Source: Candidatus Sumerlaeia bacterium (lineage in GTDB: Bacteria > Sumerlaeota > Sumerlaeia > SLMS01 > JAHLLQ01). Taken from it: a stretch of 63,709 nt of DNA. The DNA lies in assembly GCA_019634695.1 (NCBI GenBank), contig JAHCAW010000020.1:1-63709 (forward strand), read 5' to 3'. The first letter of the stretch is position 1; every line of letters starts with the position of its first letter. Shown here in pieces: positions 32,658 through 42,383 of the stretch. The translations under genes and the position numbers were made by a program. The notes beneath the pieces are model-generated. The model was not told where the DNA came from and searched no databases. It saw only the letters and a program-made list of their open reading frames with translations.

Positions 32658-32784
32658 GCCCCATTGCCCAGCGCCCCCACCCATCAGAGCAAGCGCATTC
32701 CCGGACAGGCAGACTCGCCTTGCCGGACGGCCGGGCCGCGCCGACAGAGTGGCGGCGCATCCCAACGCTCCCGCGAGGTGACTC

Positions 32785-33636
32785 GTGTCCCAGGAATCCG
32801 CCCCCACGCCCGGCCCGCGACGGCCCGCTCCCGAACACGCCGATCCCTTCCGCCGGCTCGTCGCCATCATGGAGCGCCTGCTCGAACCGGACGGCTGTCC
32901 GTGGGACCGCGAGCAGTCGCACACGACGCTGCGGCCCTACGTCATCGAGGAGGCCTATGAGGTCTGCGAGGCGATCGACGCGGGCGACTGGAACGAGCTC
33001 TGCGGCGAGCTGGGCGACCTCGGCCTGCAGATCGTCTTCCATGGTGCGCTGGCGCGGCGCGCGGGGCGCTTCGACGTGGACGACGTCTACACGCGCATTT
33101 GCGAGAAACTGGTGCGCCGGCATCCGCACGTCTTCGGCGACGTGGAGGCGGACGATTCGGGCACGGTGCTGCGGAACTGGGAGCGCATCAAGCGGGCGGA
33201 GCGGGCCGGCAAGGAGAACGGCGGGCGCGAGCCGTCGGTGCTCGACGGCGTGCCGGCGGCGCTGCCGGCCCTCCAGCGCGCCCAACGCCTGCAAGGCAAG
33301 GCCGCCAAGGTCGGCTTCGATTGGGCCTCCATCGGGCCCGTCTGGCAGAAGGTGCACGAGGAGATCGACGAGCTGCGGCAGGAGCATGACCGGCTCGACC
33401 GCGACCGCATCGAGGACGAGCTGGGCGACCTGTTCTTTGCGCTCGTCAACCTCGCGCGATTCCTCGACGTGGACCCCGAACAGGCCCTGCAGCGCACGAA
33501 CCGCAAGTTCGTCCGGCGCTTCCACTACATCGAGCGCCGCGCACGCGAACTCGGCACCGCCCCGGAGCACATGACGCTCGAGGAGATGGACCGCTTGTGG
33601 GAGGAGGCCAAGACCGCCGCGCCCGAGCCTACTTGA
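32785..33636 (+). CDS. mazG: Nucleoside triphosphate pyrophosphohydrolase MazG
   Basis: A 283-aa MazG with two all-alpha NTP-pyrophosphatase domains. The first has CPWDREQSHTTLRPYVIEEAYEVCEAI and ELGDLGLQIVFH. The second has KVGFDW, HEEIDELRQ and EDELGDLFFALVNLARF with the conserved ExxE/ELGD metal site. It hydrolyses non-canonical or stress nucleotides. Translation starts at GTG 32785 after GAGG. Its last eight bases overlap the convergent DUF4870 gene. Confidence 0.95.
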   Translation: MSQESAPTPGPRRPAPEHADPFRRLVAIMERLLEPDGCPWDREQSHTTLRPYVIEEAYEVCEAIDAGDWNELCGELGDLGLQIVFHGALARRAGRFDVDDVYTRICEKLVRRHPHVFGDVEADDSGTVLRNWERIKRAERAGKENGGREPSVLDGVPAALPALQRAQRLQGKAAKVGFDWASIGPVWQKVHEEIDELRQEHDRLDRDRIEDELGDLFFALVNLARFLDVDPEQALQRTNRKFVRRFHYIERRARELGTAPEHMTLEEMDRLWEEAKTAAPEPT

Positions 33637-33988
33637 CGAAGCCGCTGGTCACCGGATAGCGGTAGCACATGCCTTCCTTGGCACGCAGGCCGCCGACCAC
33701 CGGGTAGGCGATCTGAAGGAAGAGAACCACCGGCACGAGCAGGAACCCGATGCAGAACATCGAGAGGATGCTGGTGACGATCCAGGCGACCATCACGCCA
33801 ACCTGAAAGACCAAGGACTGAAGCGCCTCCTGGCCCACGTAGGGCGAGGCGTCCTTCTTGATCAGCCAGATGATCAGCGGCGGAATCGGCCCCAGAATCC
33901 CGAGCAAGTGCGCCAGCATCCCCATCTGCTTGTCGTCCGCCGACAGTTCGCCCTCGAAAGGGAAACTCTTGCCGCCCAGATCGTTCAT
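33629..33988 (-). CDS. DUF4870 membrane protein
   Basis: A 119-aa small membrane protein with the DUF4870 arrangement: DKQMGMLAHLLGILG, first helix GPIPPLIIWLIKK, the conserved SPYVGQEALQSLVFQV, two further helices and a short cytoplasmic tail. The biochemical role of the family is unknown. It is convergent with, and overlaps, mazG. Confidence 0.88.
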   Translation of the reverse strand: MNDLGGKSFPFEGELSADDKQMGMLAHLLGILGPIPPLIIWLIKKDASPYVGQEALQSLVFQVGVMVAWIVTSILSMFCIGFLLVPVVLFLQIAYPVVGGLRAKEGMCYRYPVTSGFVK

Positions 33989-34003
33989 GCCAGTCCGCTC
34001 CCG

Positions 34004-34018
34004 GCGGGCGAAGCCCGC
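34004..34018. repeat. Small REP-like hairpin
   Basis: GCGGGC-GAA-GCCCGC between the divergent DUF4870 and DUF507 genes. It resembles the short GC hairpins elsewhere in the window but is too small to assign. Confidence 0.35.
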
Positions 34019-34121
34019 GCCGATTCGATAGAGTCAGGTTCCCTATGGCGCACAAACCGGTTGTGCCGCAACGGTTTTTCCACAGGATGACCCCGAAAGC
34101 TGAGAAAGCGAGCCCGCCGCC

Positions 34122-34403
34122 ATGCGATTCTCCGAAGCCCGCACCGACGCCCTGGCACGCCAGATCGCCCGCGCCCTGATCGACAAGGGCGCCGTCGAGC
34201 CCAAGGTCGGCGTCGCCAACCTCGCCTCGCTCATCGCCCAGGCCATGATCCGCGACATGCGCCAGGAGGAGGCCATCGAGGAGGAGGCGCGCGAGCAGCT
34301 TGCCCGCCAGCGCAACCTGCCGCCCGAGGGCTCGCCCCCCTACGAGGCACTCTTCGCCCGCACCAAGCAGGAGATCGCCTCCCGAAAAGGCTACCCCCTC
34401 TGA
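34122..34403 (+). CDS. DUF507 family protein
   Basis: A 93-aa, mostly helical, highly charged protein. It starts MRFSEARTDALARQIARAL and ends QEIASRKGYPL, which is the DUF507 pattern and length. Function is unknown. It precedes the SPFH gene by 75 bases. Confidence 0.75.
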   Translation: MRFSEARTDALARQIARALIDKGAVEPKVGVANLASLIAQAMIRDMRQEEAIEEEAREQLARQRNLPPEGSPPYEALFARTKQEIASRKGYPL

Positions 34404-34478
34404 AACCCAAGGACTTGAATACGCCGGGCCCCACGACGTAACCTCCCCCGAATGCCGACCCTTCACCGGAGATCCCCC

Positions 34479-35597
34479 ATGGCCATCCTGCGCTTCCTTC
34501 GCAACCAGCTCATCGACATCGTCGAGTGGAACCAGGCGTCCGAGAGCGACGTGATGGCATGGCGCTTTCCGCGCAACGACAACGAGATCAAGAACCGCGC
34601 GAAGCTCATCGTGCGCGAGGGCCAGATGGCCGTCTTCGTCAACATGGGCAAGTTGGCCGACATGTTCGGCCCGGGCATGTACACGCTCTCGACGGAGAAC
34701 CTGCCGATCCTCAGCGCGCTGATGGGCTGGAAGTACGGCTTCGAGTCCCCGTTCAAATGCGAAGTCTACTTCATCGCCACGCGCCGGTTCCTCGACCTGA
34801 AGTGGGGCACCGCCAACCCGATCATCATGCGCGACCGCGAGTTCGGCATGGTGCGCGTGCGGGCCTACGGCAGCTATGCGATGCAGATCACCGACTCCGC
34901 CGCCTTCCTGCGCCAGGTGCTGGCGACCGATCCCTCGTTCCAGACCTACGAGATTGCCGGCCAGTTGCGAAACCTTATCGTCTCGCGCCTCTCGAACGCC
35001 ATGGCCGCGTCCAACATTCCCGTGCTGGACCTTGCCGCGAACCTGACGCGCCTGAGCGACATCGGCCGAGATGCCGTCGCCCGCGACATGGCCGAGATGG
35101 GCATCTCGCTGCCGATCTTTCTGGTGGAGAACATCTCGCTGCCCGAGAACGTCGAGAAGGCCTTGGACAAGCGCACGTCGATGGGCATGATCGGCGACAT
35201 GGGGCAGTACATGCGCTATCAGGCGGCCGAGTCGATGGAGGTCGCCGCGGCGAATCCGGGTGGCGGTGCGGCGGGCGTGGGCGTGGGCCTGGGCGCCGGC
35301 ATGGCGATGGCCCAGCAGTTCGTCACGGCAATGGGCCAGCCCGGTGCGGCTCCGCCGCCGGCGCCGGGGATGCCGCCCCCCGTGCCCACCGCGGCCGCCT
35401 GGTTTGCCGCCATCGGTGGCCAGTCGCAGGGACCGCTCGACGAGGCCACGCTGCGTGCCTACGCCGGCACGGGCGGGCTCACGCGCGAGACGCTCGTCTG
35501 GCGTCAAGGCATGGCCGGTTGGGTTGCCGCCGGCAGCGTCGGCGAACTCGCCGGCATCTTCGGTGCCGTTCCTCCCCCGCTGCCCCCGCCCCTCTGA
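34479..35597 (+). CDS. SPFH-domain protein with C-terminal GYF_2-like domain
   Basis: A 372-aa protein of the YdjI-like SPFH/band-7 branch. The SPFH region is about 25-230 (IIWR-type start FPRNDNEIKNRAKLIVREG, then FVNMGKLADMFGPGMYTL, VRVRAYGSYAMQI). A Gly/Pro-rich linker follows, and then a GYF_2-like domain at about 310-365 (AAIGGQSQGPLDEATLRAY ... LVWRQGMAGWVAAGSV). No membrane helix is evident, consistent with soluble or peripherally bound scaffolding. ATG 34479 is preferred because CGGAG lies eight bases upstream. Confidence 0.88.
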   Translation: MAILRFLRNQLIDIVEWNQASESDVMAWRFPRNDNEIKNRAKLIVREGQMAVFVNMGKLADMFGPGMYTLSTENLPILSALMGWKYGFESPFKCEVYFIATRRFLDLKWGTANPIIMRDREFGMVRVRAYGSYAMQITDSAAFLRQVLATDPSFQTYEIAGQLRNLIVSRLSNAMAASNIPVLDLAANLTRLSDIGRDAVARDMAEMGISLPIFLVENISLPENVEKALDKRTSMGMIGDMGQYMRYQAAESMEVAAANPGGGAAGVGVGLGAGMAMAQQFVTAMGQPGAAPPPAPGMPPPVPTAAAWFAAIGGQSQGPLDEATLRAYAGTGGLTRETLVWRQGMAGWVAAGSVGELAGIFGAVPPPLPPPL

Positions 35598-35626
35598 ACA
35601 CCCACACTCCCACTCAAGGACACGTC

Positions 35627-36772
35627 ATGACCGGACTCATCGACCCGCGCGACCGCGATCTGGCGCGCCTCGTTCTCAACCACTCCGTGCACGCCACCGC
35701 CGGCGATCTCGTCATGATCGAGGCCGTCGGCGCCGCCACTCTCGGGCTCGCCGCCGCCTGCGCCAACGAGGCCACCCGGCTGGGCGCCGCGCCCACGATC
35801 ATCCTCACCGATCCGCAGGTCCAACGCAACTACATGCTCAACGCCGACGAGGGCTCGATGAAGCGCCTGGCCGAGTTCGAGCTGCTGCAGATCAAGAACA
35901 CCACCTGCTACATCGGTCTGCGCGGACCGGACAACATCTTCGAAACCTCGGGCGTTCCGCGCGAGAAGCTCGACCTGTTCATGCGCCTGATCCGCAAACC
36001 GGTGCACCTGGAGTATCGCGTCAACCACACGCGCTGGTGCGTGATGCGCTATCCGAATCCGGCGATGGCGCAACTCGCCGAGCGCTCAACAGCAGATTTC
36101 GCCGACTACTACTATTCGGTCTGTCTGGTGGACTACGCGAAGATGGCCGTCTCGGCCAAGCCGTTGGCCGACCTGATGGCGCGCACCGATCGCGTGCGGC
36201 TCGTGGGGCCGGGCACCGATCTGGAATTCTCGATCAAGGGCATCGGCGTGGTGCCGTGCTGCGGCACGCACAACATCCCCGACGGCGAGTGCTTCACGGC
36301 GCCGGTGGCGGGAACGCTCGAGGGCACGGTGCAGTTCAACACGCCGACGGCCGAGGGCGGCTCGCCATACGAGAACATCTTCCTGCGCTTTGCGAAGGGG
36401 CGCGTCGTCGAGGCGCGGGGCGCCAACGACGAGCAGACGCGCAAGCTCAACGAGGTGCTGGACCGCGACGAGGGCGCGCGTGCCGTCGGCGAGTTCGCCG
36501 TCGGTTTCAATCCGCTCGTCACGACGCCGATCCGCGACATCCTGTTCGACGAGAAGATCGCGGGCAGCTTCCACATGGCGCTTGGCAACGCGTACAACGA
36601 GGCGGACAATGGCAACCGCTCGTCGCTGCACTGGGACCTTGTGTGCATCCAGCGGGCGGACTGCGGCGGCGGCGAGATGTACTTCGACGGCCGACTGGTC
36701 CGTAAGGACGGTCTGTTCGTCGTGGACGAACTGGCCGGCCTGAACCCGGAGGCGCTGACCCGCCGCGGTTGA
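35627..36772 (+). CDS. M29-family aminopeptidase
   Basis: A 381-aa metallopeptidase resembling thermophilic aminopeptidase T/PepS. The probable metal ligands are Glu in IPDGECFTAPV, Glu in VGEFAVGFNP, His in FHMALGNAY, and the His-Asp pair in SLHWDLV. M29 enzymes remove N-terminal residues from peptides in the cytoplasm. AAGGA precedes the ATG, 29 bases after the SPFH gene. Confidence 0.9.
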   Translation: MTGLIDPRDRDLARLVLNHSVHATAGDLVMIEAVGAATLGLAAACANEATRLGAAPTIILTDPQVQRNYMLNADEGSMKRLAEFELLQIKNTTCYIGLRGPDNIFETSGVPREKLDLFMRLIRKPVHLEYRVNHTRWCVMRYPNPAMAQLAERSTADFADYYYSVCLVDYAKMAVSAKPLADLMARTDRVRLVGPGTDLEFSIKGIGVVPCCGTHNIPDGECFTAPVAGTLEGTVQFNTPTAEGGSPYENIFLRFAKGRVVEARGANDEQTRKLNEVLDRDEGARAVGEFAVGFNPLVTTPIRDILFDEKIAGSFHMALGNAYNEADNGNRSSLHWDLVCIQRADCGGGEMYFDGRLVRKDGLFVVDELAGLNPEALTRRG

Positions 36773-36807
36773 GGCGTCGTCCTCGAGCCCGAGACCCGAG
36801 CCCCGCC

Positions 36808-39048
36808 ATGCCCCCGCGTCGCCCTGCCGGCCCCGTCTCGTTCCCCGCGCAGTTGCGCGGCGAGACGGAACTGCGCGGCGTCGTCGAGCGCACCGTCTTC
36901 GCCTCCGAGGACGGCGGCTTTCAGGTGGTGCGCTTCCGGCCCGACGGCGAGGAGGCGCTGGTCACGCTGGCTGGCAGCCTGCCCGGCGTCACGCCGGGCG
37001 AACCGATCCACGCCCGCGGCGAGTGGAAGCTCCATCGCCAGCACGGCGCCACCTTCGAGGTGGAATCGTATCTGCCGATCCTGCCCGAATCGCCCGAGAT
37101 GATCGCCGCCTATCTGGGCAGCGGGCTCGTGAAGGGCATCGGACCCTCGTACGCCAAGCGCATCGTGGATCACTTCGGCGCCGAGACGCTCGACGTGCTC
37201 GATCACGCGCCGGAGCGGCTTGCCGAAGTCTCCGGTCTGGGGCGCAAGCGCGGCGAGGCGGTAACCAAGGCCTGGCAGGATCATCGCCAGACACACGAGA
37301 TCATGATGGTGTTGGCGAAGTACGGGCTGTCGCCGGCGCTGGCGCGGCGCCTGTTCCGGCACTACGGCGCCGAGGCAGCCGGTGTGCTGAAGGCGAACCC
37401 GTATCGGGCGGGGACGGAGGTCCACGGCGTGGGCTTCGCGACGGCGGACCGAATCGCGGCGGGGCTGGGGATTGCGCGCGACGCCCCCGAGCGCATCGCC
37501 GCGGCGCTGGCGCATGTGCTGGTGCAGGCGAACGACGACGGCAACACGTGCCTGGCGCGCGAAACGCTGCTGTCGCGCGCGATCGAGTTGCTGGGCCTGG
37601 AGGCCGAGGCGGTGGAGAAGGTGCTCGACGAGGAGGTCGCGCGCGCGCGGCGGCTCCGCGAGATCGAGCTGCCCGACGGCTGCCGGGCGATCTTCCTGCC
37701 CGGGATGTACCTGGCCGAATCGGGCGCGGCGCGGCTGCTGCGCAGCCTGCTCGACTCCGCCCGTCCGCTGCCCGTCACGGACCTCGACGCGCGGCTCGAT
37801 GCCTTCGAGGCGCGCTATCGCTTCACGCTGGCGGCGCAGCAGCGCGACGCCATCCGCGCGGCGCTGCGCGGCGGCGTCACCGTCGTCACCGGCGGACCGG
37901 GCACCGGCAAGACGACGCTCGTGCGCGCGCTGCTGCACGTGCTCGACGGCGCCGGCGTGCAGGTCGCGCTCTGCTCGCCCACGGGCCGCGCCGCGCAGCG
38001 CCTTGCCGAAACGACGCATCGTCCGGCCTCGACCATCCACCGCCTGCTCAAGTTCAACGCGCAACTGCGCCGCTTCACGCACGGGCCCGACAATCCCCTG
38101 CCGCACCAACTGCTGATCGCCGACGAGTCGTCGATGCTCGACGTGCCGCTGGCGTATCATCTGCTCGGGGCGTTGCGGGCCGGCACGGCGGTCGTCTTCG
38201 TCGGCGACGCGGACCAGTTGCCGAGCGTCGGCCCGGGCAATGTGCTGCACGACCTGATCGCCAGCGGTCGCCCGCAGGTCGTGCGCCTCAACGTCATCTT
38301 CCGGCAAGCCAGCCGCAGCGCCATCATCGTCAACTCGCATCGCATCAACGAGGGCCACATGCCGGACTTCTCGCCGCCGGAGGGTGGCGAGACCGACTTC
38401 TTCTTCGTCGAGCGCGACAACCCGCAGGCGGTCCAACAGGCGCTCGTCGAGATGGTCGGCACGCGCATCCCGCGGCGCTTCGGATTCGATCCGGTGACGG
38501 ACGTGCAGGTGCTGACGCCGATGCGACGGGGCGAACTGGGCACGAACGAACTGAACCGCGTGCTGCAGGAGGCGCTGAACCCGGACCGCACGCGCGGCGC
38601 CGCGGGGGGCGCCCCGTTCGCCGTCGGCGACAAGGTGATTCAGAACTCGAACAACTACGACCTCGAGGTGTTCAACGGCGACGTGGGCCGCGTGGTCTCG
38701 ACGTCGGTCGAGTCGATGACCTTCCGTGTCGTGTTCGGCAACCGGCCGGTGGAGTATCGCTGGGACGAGACCGACCAGTTGACGCTTGCCTACGCGGTGA
38801 CGATCCACAAGTCGCAGGGCAGCGAGTACCCGGCCGTCGTGGTGCTGCTGCACACGCAGCACTATGTGATGCTGCGTCGGAATCTCCTGTATACGGCGGT
38901 GACGCGTGGCAAGAAGCTGGTCGTGCTGATCGGCAACAAGCGCGCGCTGCGCCTTGCCGTCGAGCAGGATGCGGGCGACGAACGTCTTTCGGCGCTGGGA
39001 CAATGGCTGGTGCGCCCGCCGGGCGAGGGCCGATTGGCGGGAGTATGA
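36808..39048 (+). CDS. recD2: RecD2-type 5'-3' DNA helicase
   Basis: A 746-aa SF1B helicase. The N-terminal domain (about 18-95) precedes helix-hairpin-helix motifs (LGSGLVKGIGPSYAKRIVDHFG, VSGLGRKRGEAV). The motor has Walker A GGPGTGKTT from residue 362, motif II IADESSMLD, VGDADQLPSVGPG, FRQASRS and the C-terminal QLTLAYAVTIHKSQGSEYPAVV, then YTAVTRGKK. This is RecD2, which acts without RecBC. The ATG at 36808 was chosen; a TTG overlapping the previous stop (36769) would add 13 residues. Confidence 0.94.
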   Translation: MPPRRPAGPVSFPAQLRGETELRGVVERTVFASEDGGFQVVRFRPDGEEALVTLAGSLPGVTPGEPIHARGEWKLHRQHGATFEVESYLPILPESPEMIAAYLGSGLVKGIGPSYAKRIVDHFGAETLDVLDHAPERLAEVSGLGRKRGEAVTKAWQDHRQTHEIMMVLAKYGLSPALARRLFRHYGAEAAGVLKANPYRAGTEVHGVGFATADRIAAGLGIARDAPERIAAALAHVLVQANDDGNTCLARETLLSRAIELLGLEAEAVEKVLDEEVARARRLREIELPDGCRAIFLPGMYLAESGAARLLRSLLDSARPLPVTDLDARLDAFEARYRFTLAAQQRDAIRAALRGGVTVVTGGPGTGKTTLVRALLHVLDGAGVQVALCSPTGRAAQRLAETTHRPASTIHRLLKFNAQLRRFTHGPDNPLPHQLLIADESSMLDVPLAYHLLGALRAGTAVVFVGDADQLPSVGPGNVLHDLIASGRPQVVRLNVIFRQASRSAIIVNSHRINEGHMPDFSPPEGGETDFFFVERDNPQAVQQALVEMVGTRIPRRFGFDPVTDVQVLTPMRRGELGTNELNRVLQEALNPDRTRGAAGGAPFAVGDKVIQNSNNYDLEVFNGDVGRVVSTSVESMTFRVVFGNRPVEYRWDETDQLTLAYAVTIHKSQGSEYPAVVVLLHTQHYVMLRRNLLYTAVTRGKKLVVLIGNKRALRLAVEQDAGDERLSALGQWLVRPPGEGRLAGV

Positions 39049-39072
39049 CCCGGCGCAATCGGCCCGTCAGGT

Positions 39073-40245
39073 TCAGTTCAGAACATTGCGCACGCGGTAG
39101 ACGACGTTCACTTCGCGGACGGGAACGTCCTGGGTGGCGTCGGCCGGGCGCGGGGGGAGCGTGATGTCCAGGTGCATCTCCTCGGCGCTCTTGCGCTTCG
39201 TCGTCACGCCGCCGGTGCTGACCTCGCCGATCTCCGCCTCGGCCGGCAACGACTCAATCACGCGCACCACCGACTCCGCGTCCTTGAAGTTCTCGATCTC
39301 GTAGCGCACGTGCACCACGCGGTCGTAGGCCACCAGGCGCCGATGGATGTTGAAGCGTTCGTTCTCGCGGCGGTCGTCCATGGTGCGCCGCTTGAGCACC
39401 ACGTCCTTGACCGTGCCGAGCGGCAGTTGGGCCTCCTCGGCGGTCGCCGTCTGCGGCAGCCAGTTCTCGCCCAGGAAGATTGTGTCGCCGTCGGGCGTGG
39501 CGCCGAAGACGCGCGTCTTGCCGGCGTCGAGCTTGAACGCGCCGAGCCCGTGGGCCTCGTCGTTGCGCAGCTCGTAGACCATCGAAATGATCTCGCCCTC
39601 CTCGCCGCGATTGGCGTAGGGATCGGGGCGCGTGATGTAGAGCTTGCGCACGGGCATGTCGGCCTTCTCGAAGGCCAGGAAGCGGCGCGTCTCGCCGGAC
39701 TGGACGGTGCGGACCAAATCGTCGGTCTGCGCGATGCGGAAGGCGGCGCGGTCGAAGTTCTCGCCGCTGGAGTTGCTGAGCTGGAAGTACTGCTGGAAGC
39801 GCGCGGTGCGCTCGGCCGTGTCGACGGTCAGCTCGTAGGAGAACTGACGGCCGATGCCGCTAAGCAGGTAGGACACGCGGATGCGCTCGGTGCGGGCCTC
39901 GGGCGAGAATATCTGCCAGGTCAGCGCGGGCTCGTTGGGCGGGAAGGCGACGTTGATGATCTTGCTGGCCTCGGGGCCGTCGCCGGGATGGGAGAGCAGC
40001 TCGAGGCGGATCGAGTCCTTGTCGATCGAGACGCCCTGCCAGGAGAAGTCGATGTGATTCGTGCCGCGCTGGAGCGTGATGTCGCGCTCCTCGTAGATCA
40101 GGCTCTGGTTGGGGTGCTGGAGGTTGACGACGAGCGTGGCGCGGCCGGGCAGGGTGACGAGCTTGGTGCGTGCGGCCGCGGCGTTGGGGACGGCGAGTGC
40201 GGAGGCGAGTGCCAGCGCGGCGGCGAGAGTGCGGACGGTGTTCAT
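39073..40245 (-). CDS. Secreted DUF4139-like protein, paralogue 2
   Basis: A 390-aa exported protein (signal peptide MNTVRTLAAALALASALAVP...AAA). It is all-beta in appearance with DUF4139-type features: SLIYEERDITLQRGTNHIDF near the N-terminus, DSIRLELL, and late segments HVRYEIENFKDAESVVRVIE. It is clearly related to the gene immediately upstream, sharing the LVTLPGR opening and the SGENFDRA/SGESFENA block. AAGGAG precedes the ATG. Function is unknown; homologues are envelope proteins. Confidence 0.72.
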   Translation of the reverse strand: MNTVRTLAAALALASALAVPNAAAARTKLVTLPGRATLVVNLQHPNQSLIYEERDITLQRGTNHIDFSWQGVSIDKDSIRLELLSHPGDGPEASKIINVAFPPNEPALTWQIFSPEARTERIRVSYLLSGIGRQFSYELTVDTAERTARFQQYFQLSNSSGENFDRAAFRIAQTDDLVRTVQSGETRRFLAFEKADMPVRKLYITRPDPYANRGEEGEIISMVYELRNDEAHGLGAFKLDAGKTRVFGATPDGDTIFLGENWLPQTATAEEAQLPLGTVKDVVLKRRTMDDRRENERFNIHRRLVAYDRVVHVRYEIENFKDAESVVRVIESLPAEAEIGEVSTGGVTTKRKSAEEMHLDITLPPRPADATQDVPVREVNVVYRVRNVLN

Positions 40246-40288
40246 GGAAGCGACTCCTTGGCGACGGTGGTGACGGGTGGCGGGGCGC

Positions 40289-41647
40289 TCAGCGGCTGGC
40301 ACGGCTGCCCTGACGGGTCAGCAGCGTGAACGACAGCGTCGTCTTGTCGAGCGGCGGCACGTCGATTTCCCACTCGATGGTGGACTGGTCCACGCGCTTG
40401 TAGGTCGTGTTGGCCTTGTCGAAGCTCCAGTCGCCCTGGAAGTACTGGCGTACCTTGATGGGGATGGTGCGCGTGGTGGAGTTGCGGATTTCGATTTCGC
40501 GGTCGGCAAGGTCGATCCAGCCGCGCACGTCGCCGGCGGAGTCGAAATCGAGGTCGCGACGCTCGGCGCGCATGGTGCGCAGCTCGACGAGCACGAGCCC
40601 GTCGGAGCCCAGGTTCAGCTCGTAGTCTTCGCCGATGGGGACGTACTTGTGTTGCGTGCGGGACTGGAAGCGCGTGCCGCCCTTGCCGTCGTCGCTCGCC
40701 ACGTAGAAGACGCCCTCGGGCATGGGCTGTTCGCCCAGCTTGTGCTCGGAGTTGTTCTTGAACTTGTAGAACTTGACGACACGGTCGCCGTACTTGGCGG
40801 GGTCGAACTCGTAGGAGACGTCGATGGGGATCTCGTCGATGCGCGGATCGGGGAGCTGCTTGCCCCAGCCATCCTCGAGGTCCTCGGTGCCGGCGATCGA
40901 GTAGAGGTAGTACTCGGAGACGGCTGCCTTGACGATCTCCTTTGCCTCGGCCAGGAAGGCCCCTGCGGCCGCGGGGGCCATCGACATGGCGTCGAACATG
41001 ACCATGTCGCTGCGCTCCATGACGGCGCGGCCCAGTTGCCGGCGGGTCTCGGCGGCCTTCTCGACCGGAATGATGCCGCGACGCGCCAGATCGGCGACCG
41101 CTTCGGTCAGGTTGATCTCGCCGACCACCAGGCGCGTGCGGGCGTTTTCGAAGCTTTCGCCGCTGCGGTTGAAGATCGTGAAGTTGGGCTCCAGACGCAG
41201 GTACGTCTCGTCGGCATTGGCGATGGCCTTGTAGTCCGCCTGCCATGTCAGGCCGGAGGCGAAGCAGGTGATTTCGACCTGTGCCTGGCCCTCGCGGGCG
41301 GCCTCGATGGTCCACACGATCGTGTTGGCCGTGTTGGCGGGATAGTGGGCGTCGAGGATGCGGAAGTCGGGGCTGGGCTTGACGAGTCGGATTTGCAGCG
41401 AGGTCGGGTCGATCAGCGTGTTGGCCCAGGAGAACTGAATCTCGTTCTTCCCTTCGTCGAAGGTCAGCGAGCGCGTCTCGCGCACGAGGGTCAGGTCTTC
41501 GGACTTGTAGATGGTGACCTGTGTTTCGTCGCGCGCGGGCAGGGTGACGAGGTCGATCTTGGCCTGTAGGGCGACGGGTGCGGCGAGCAGCAGCGCGAGG
41601 GCGGCTGCGGCGGCGGTCCAGTGACGACGCGAGCGGGCGAATTTCAT
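40289..41647 (-). CDS. Secreted DUF4139-like protein, paralogue 1
   Basis: A 452-aa exported protein with signal peptide (HWTAAAAALALLLAAPVALQAK). It contains the DUF4139 hallmarks TIYKSEDLTLVRETRSLTF, NTLIDPTSLQIRLV, GLTWQADYKAI and the later EIEIRNSTTRTIPIKVRQYF. AGGAGG precedes the ATG at 41647. It forms a two-gene unit with its paralogue 44 bases downstream. The two probably arose by tandem duplication. Confidence 0.8.
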   Translation of the reverse strand: MKFARSRRHWTAAAAALALLLAAPVALQAKIDLVTLPARDETQVTIYKSEDLTLVRETRSLTFDEGKNEIQFSWANTLIDPTSLQIRLVKPSPDFRILDAHYPANTANTIVWTIEAAREGQAQVEITCFASGLTWQADYKAIANADETYLRLEPNFTIFNRSGESFENARTRLVVGEINLTEAVADLARRGIIPVEKAAETRRQLGRAVMERSDMVMFDAMSMAPAAAGAFLAEAKEIVKAAVSEYYLYSIAGTEDLEDGWGKQLPDPRIDEIPIDVSYEFDPAKYGDRVVKFYKFKNNSEHKLGEQPMPEGVFYVASDDGKGGTRFQSRTQHKYVPIGEDYELNLGSDGLVLVELRTMRAERRDLDFDSAGDVRGWIDLADREIEIRNSTTRTIPIKVRQYFQGDWSFDKANTTYKRVDQSTIEWEIDVPPLDKTTLSFTLLTRQGSRASR

Positions 41648-41757
41648 GTGCGTGCGACCTCCTGTCGGGCGCGCATGGCGCGTCCGGGGGCATGGGACAA
41701 GGGTGGGCTGGGGGGAGTTCCTGCGGAAGCCGGCACGAGCGTCCCGTGCCCGGCCCG

Positions 41758-42327
41758 TCAATCCCCGATCAGCCGTATCTGACGATACCGGAGCCGTGCT
41801 TGTTCCACGATTTCGCGAATTCTTGGGTTCGAGTTGCCGGCGTACTCGTCGGTGATCATCTTGTAGTAGGGCTGGGCGGCTTGGGGTTTCTTCAGCTCAT
41901 CGTAAGATTGGCCCATGCCCAGCAGCGCCGTGATGCGCACCTCGTCATCGTCGGAGTACTTCTTCAGGCAGTGCTCGTACTGTGCCAGGGCAGCGTTGAA
42001 TTCACGCAGGTCCTGATGGATGTTGCCGATGAAGGCGGCGGCGGCGGGCGTGTAGCGTCGGTCGTCGGGGAAGCGCGACTCGACCGCCCGGTAGGCCGCG
42101 ATGGCCTTGCGCAGCTCGGCCGCGCGCACCTTCTGGTCGTAGATCCCCCGCGCCTCGCGGTAGGCCAACTCGGCGACCAGGAACTGCTCGCGCGCCGTGT
42201 CCTCCTCGGGAATCAGGAACGCCGGGGACTTGGAGGTGTGCTTGCAGCCGGCAGCGAAAACAAGCGCCAGCATCAGGGTGAACAGGGCCGTGGACCGGCC
42301 GACGGAAGAAGCGACAGAAGCGAACAT
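41758..42327 (-). CDS. TPR-type lipoprotein
   Basis: A 189-aa lipoprotein (lipobox FAAGC). Helical repeats resemble tetratricopeptides and BamD-like proteins: KAIAAYRAVESRFPDDRR, AAFIGNIHQDLREFNAALAQY, ALLGMGQSYDELKKPQAAQPYY. It may be a scaffold at the outer membrane. It is too short for canonical BamD (about 240 aa), so the assembly role is not assured. Confidence 0.7.
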   Translation of the reverse strand: MFASVASSVGRSTALFTLMLALVFAAGCKHTSKSPAFLIPEEDTAREQFLVAELAYREARGIYDQKVRAAELRKAIAAYRAVESRFPDDRRYTPAAAAFIGNIHQDLREFNAALAQYEHCLKKYSDDDEVRITALLGMGQSYDELKKPQAAQPYYKMITDEYAGNSNPRIREIVEQARLRYRQIRLIGD

Positions 42328-42383
42328 CCGGGGATTCTCCGACACGAGGGGGGCGAGGATTGCGCCGGCGGGCGACGGGTCCG

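Noticed and set aside
36133..39003. Long minus-strand frame of about 950 codons
   Set aside because: Antisense to the aminopeptidase and recD2; shadow of GC-rich codons.
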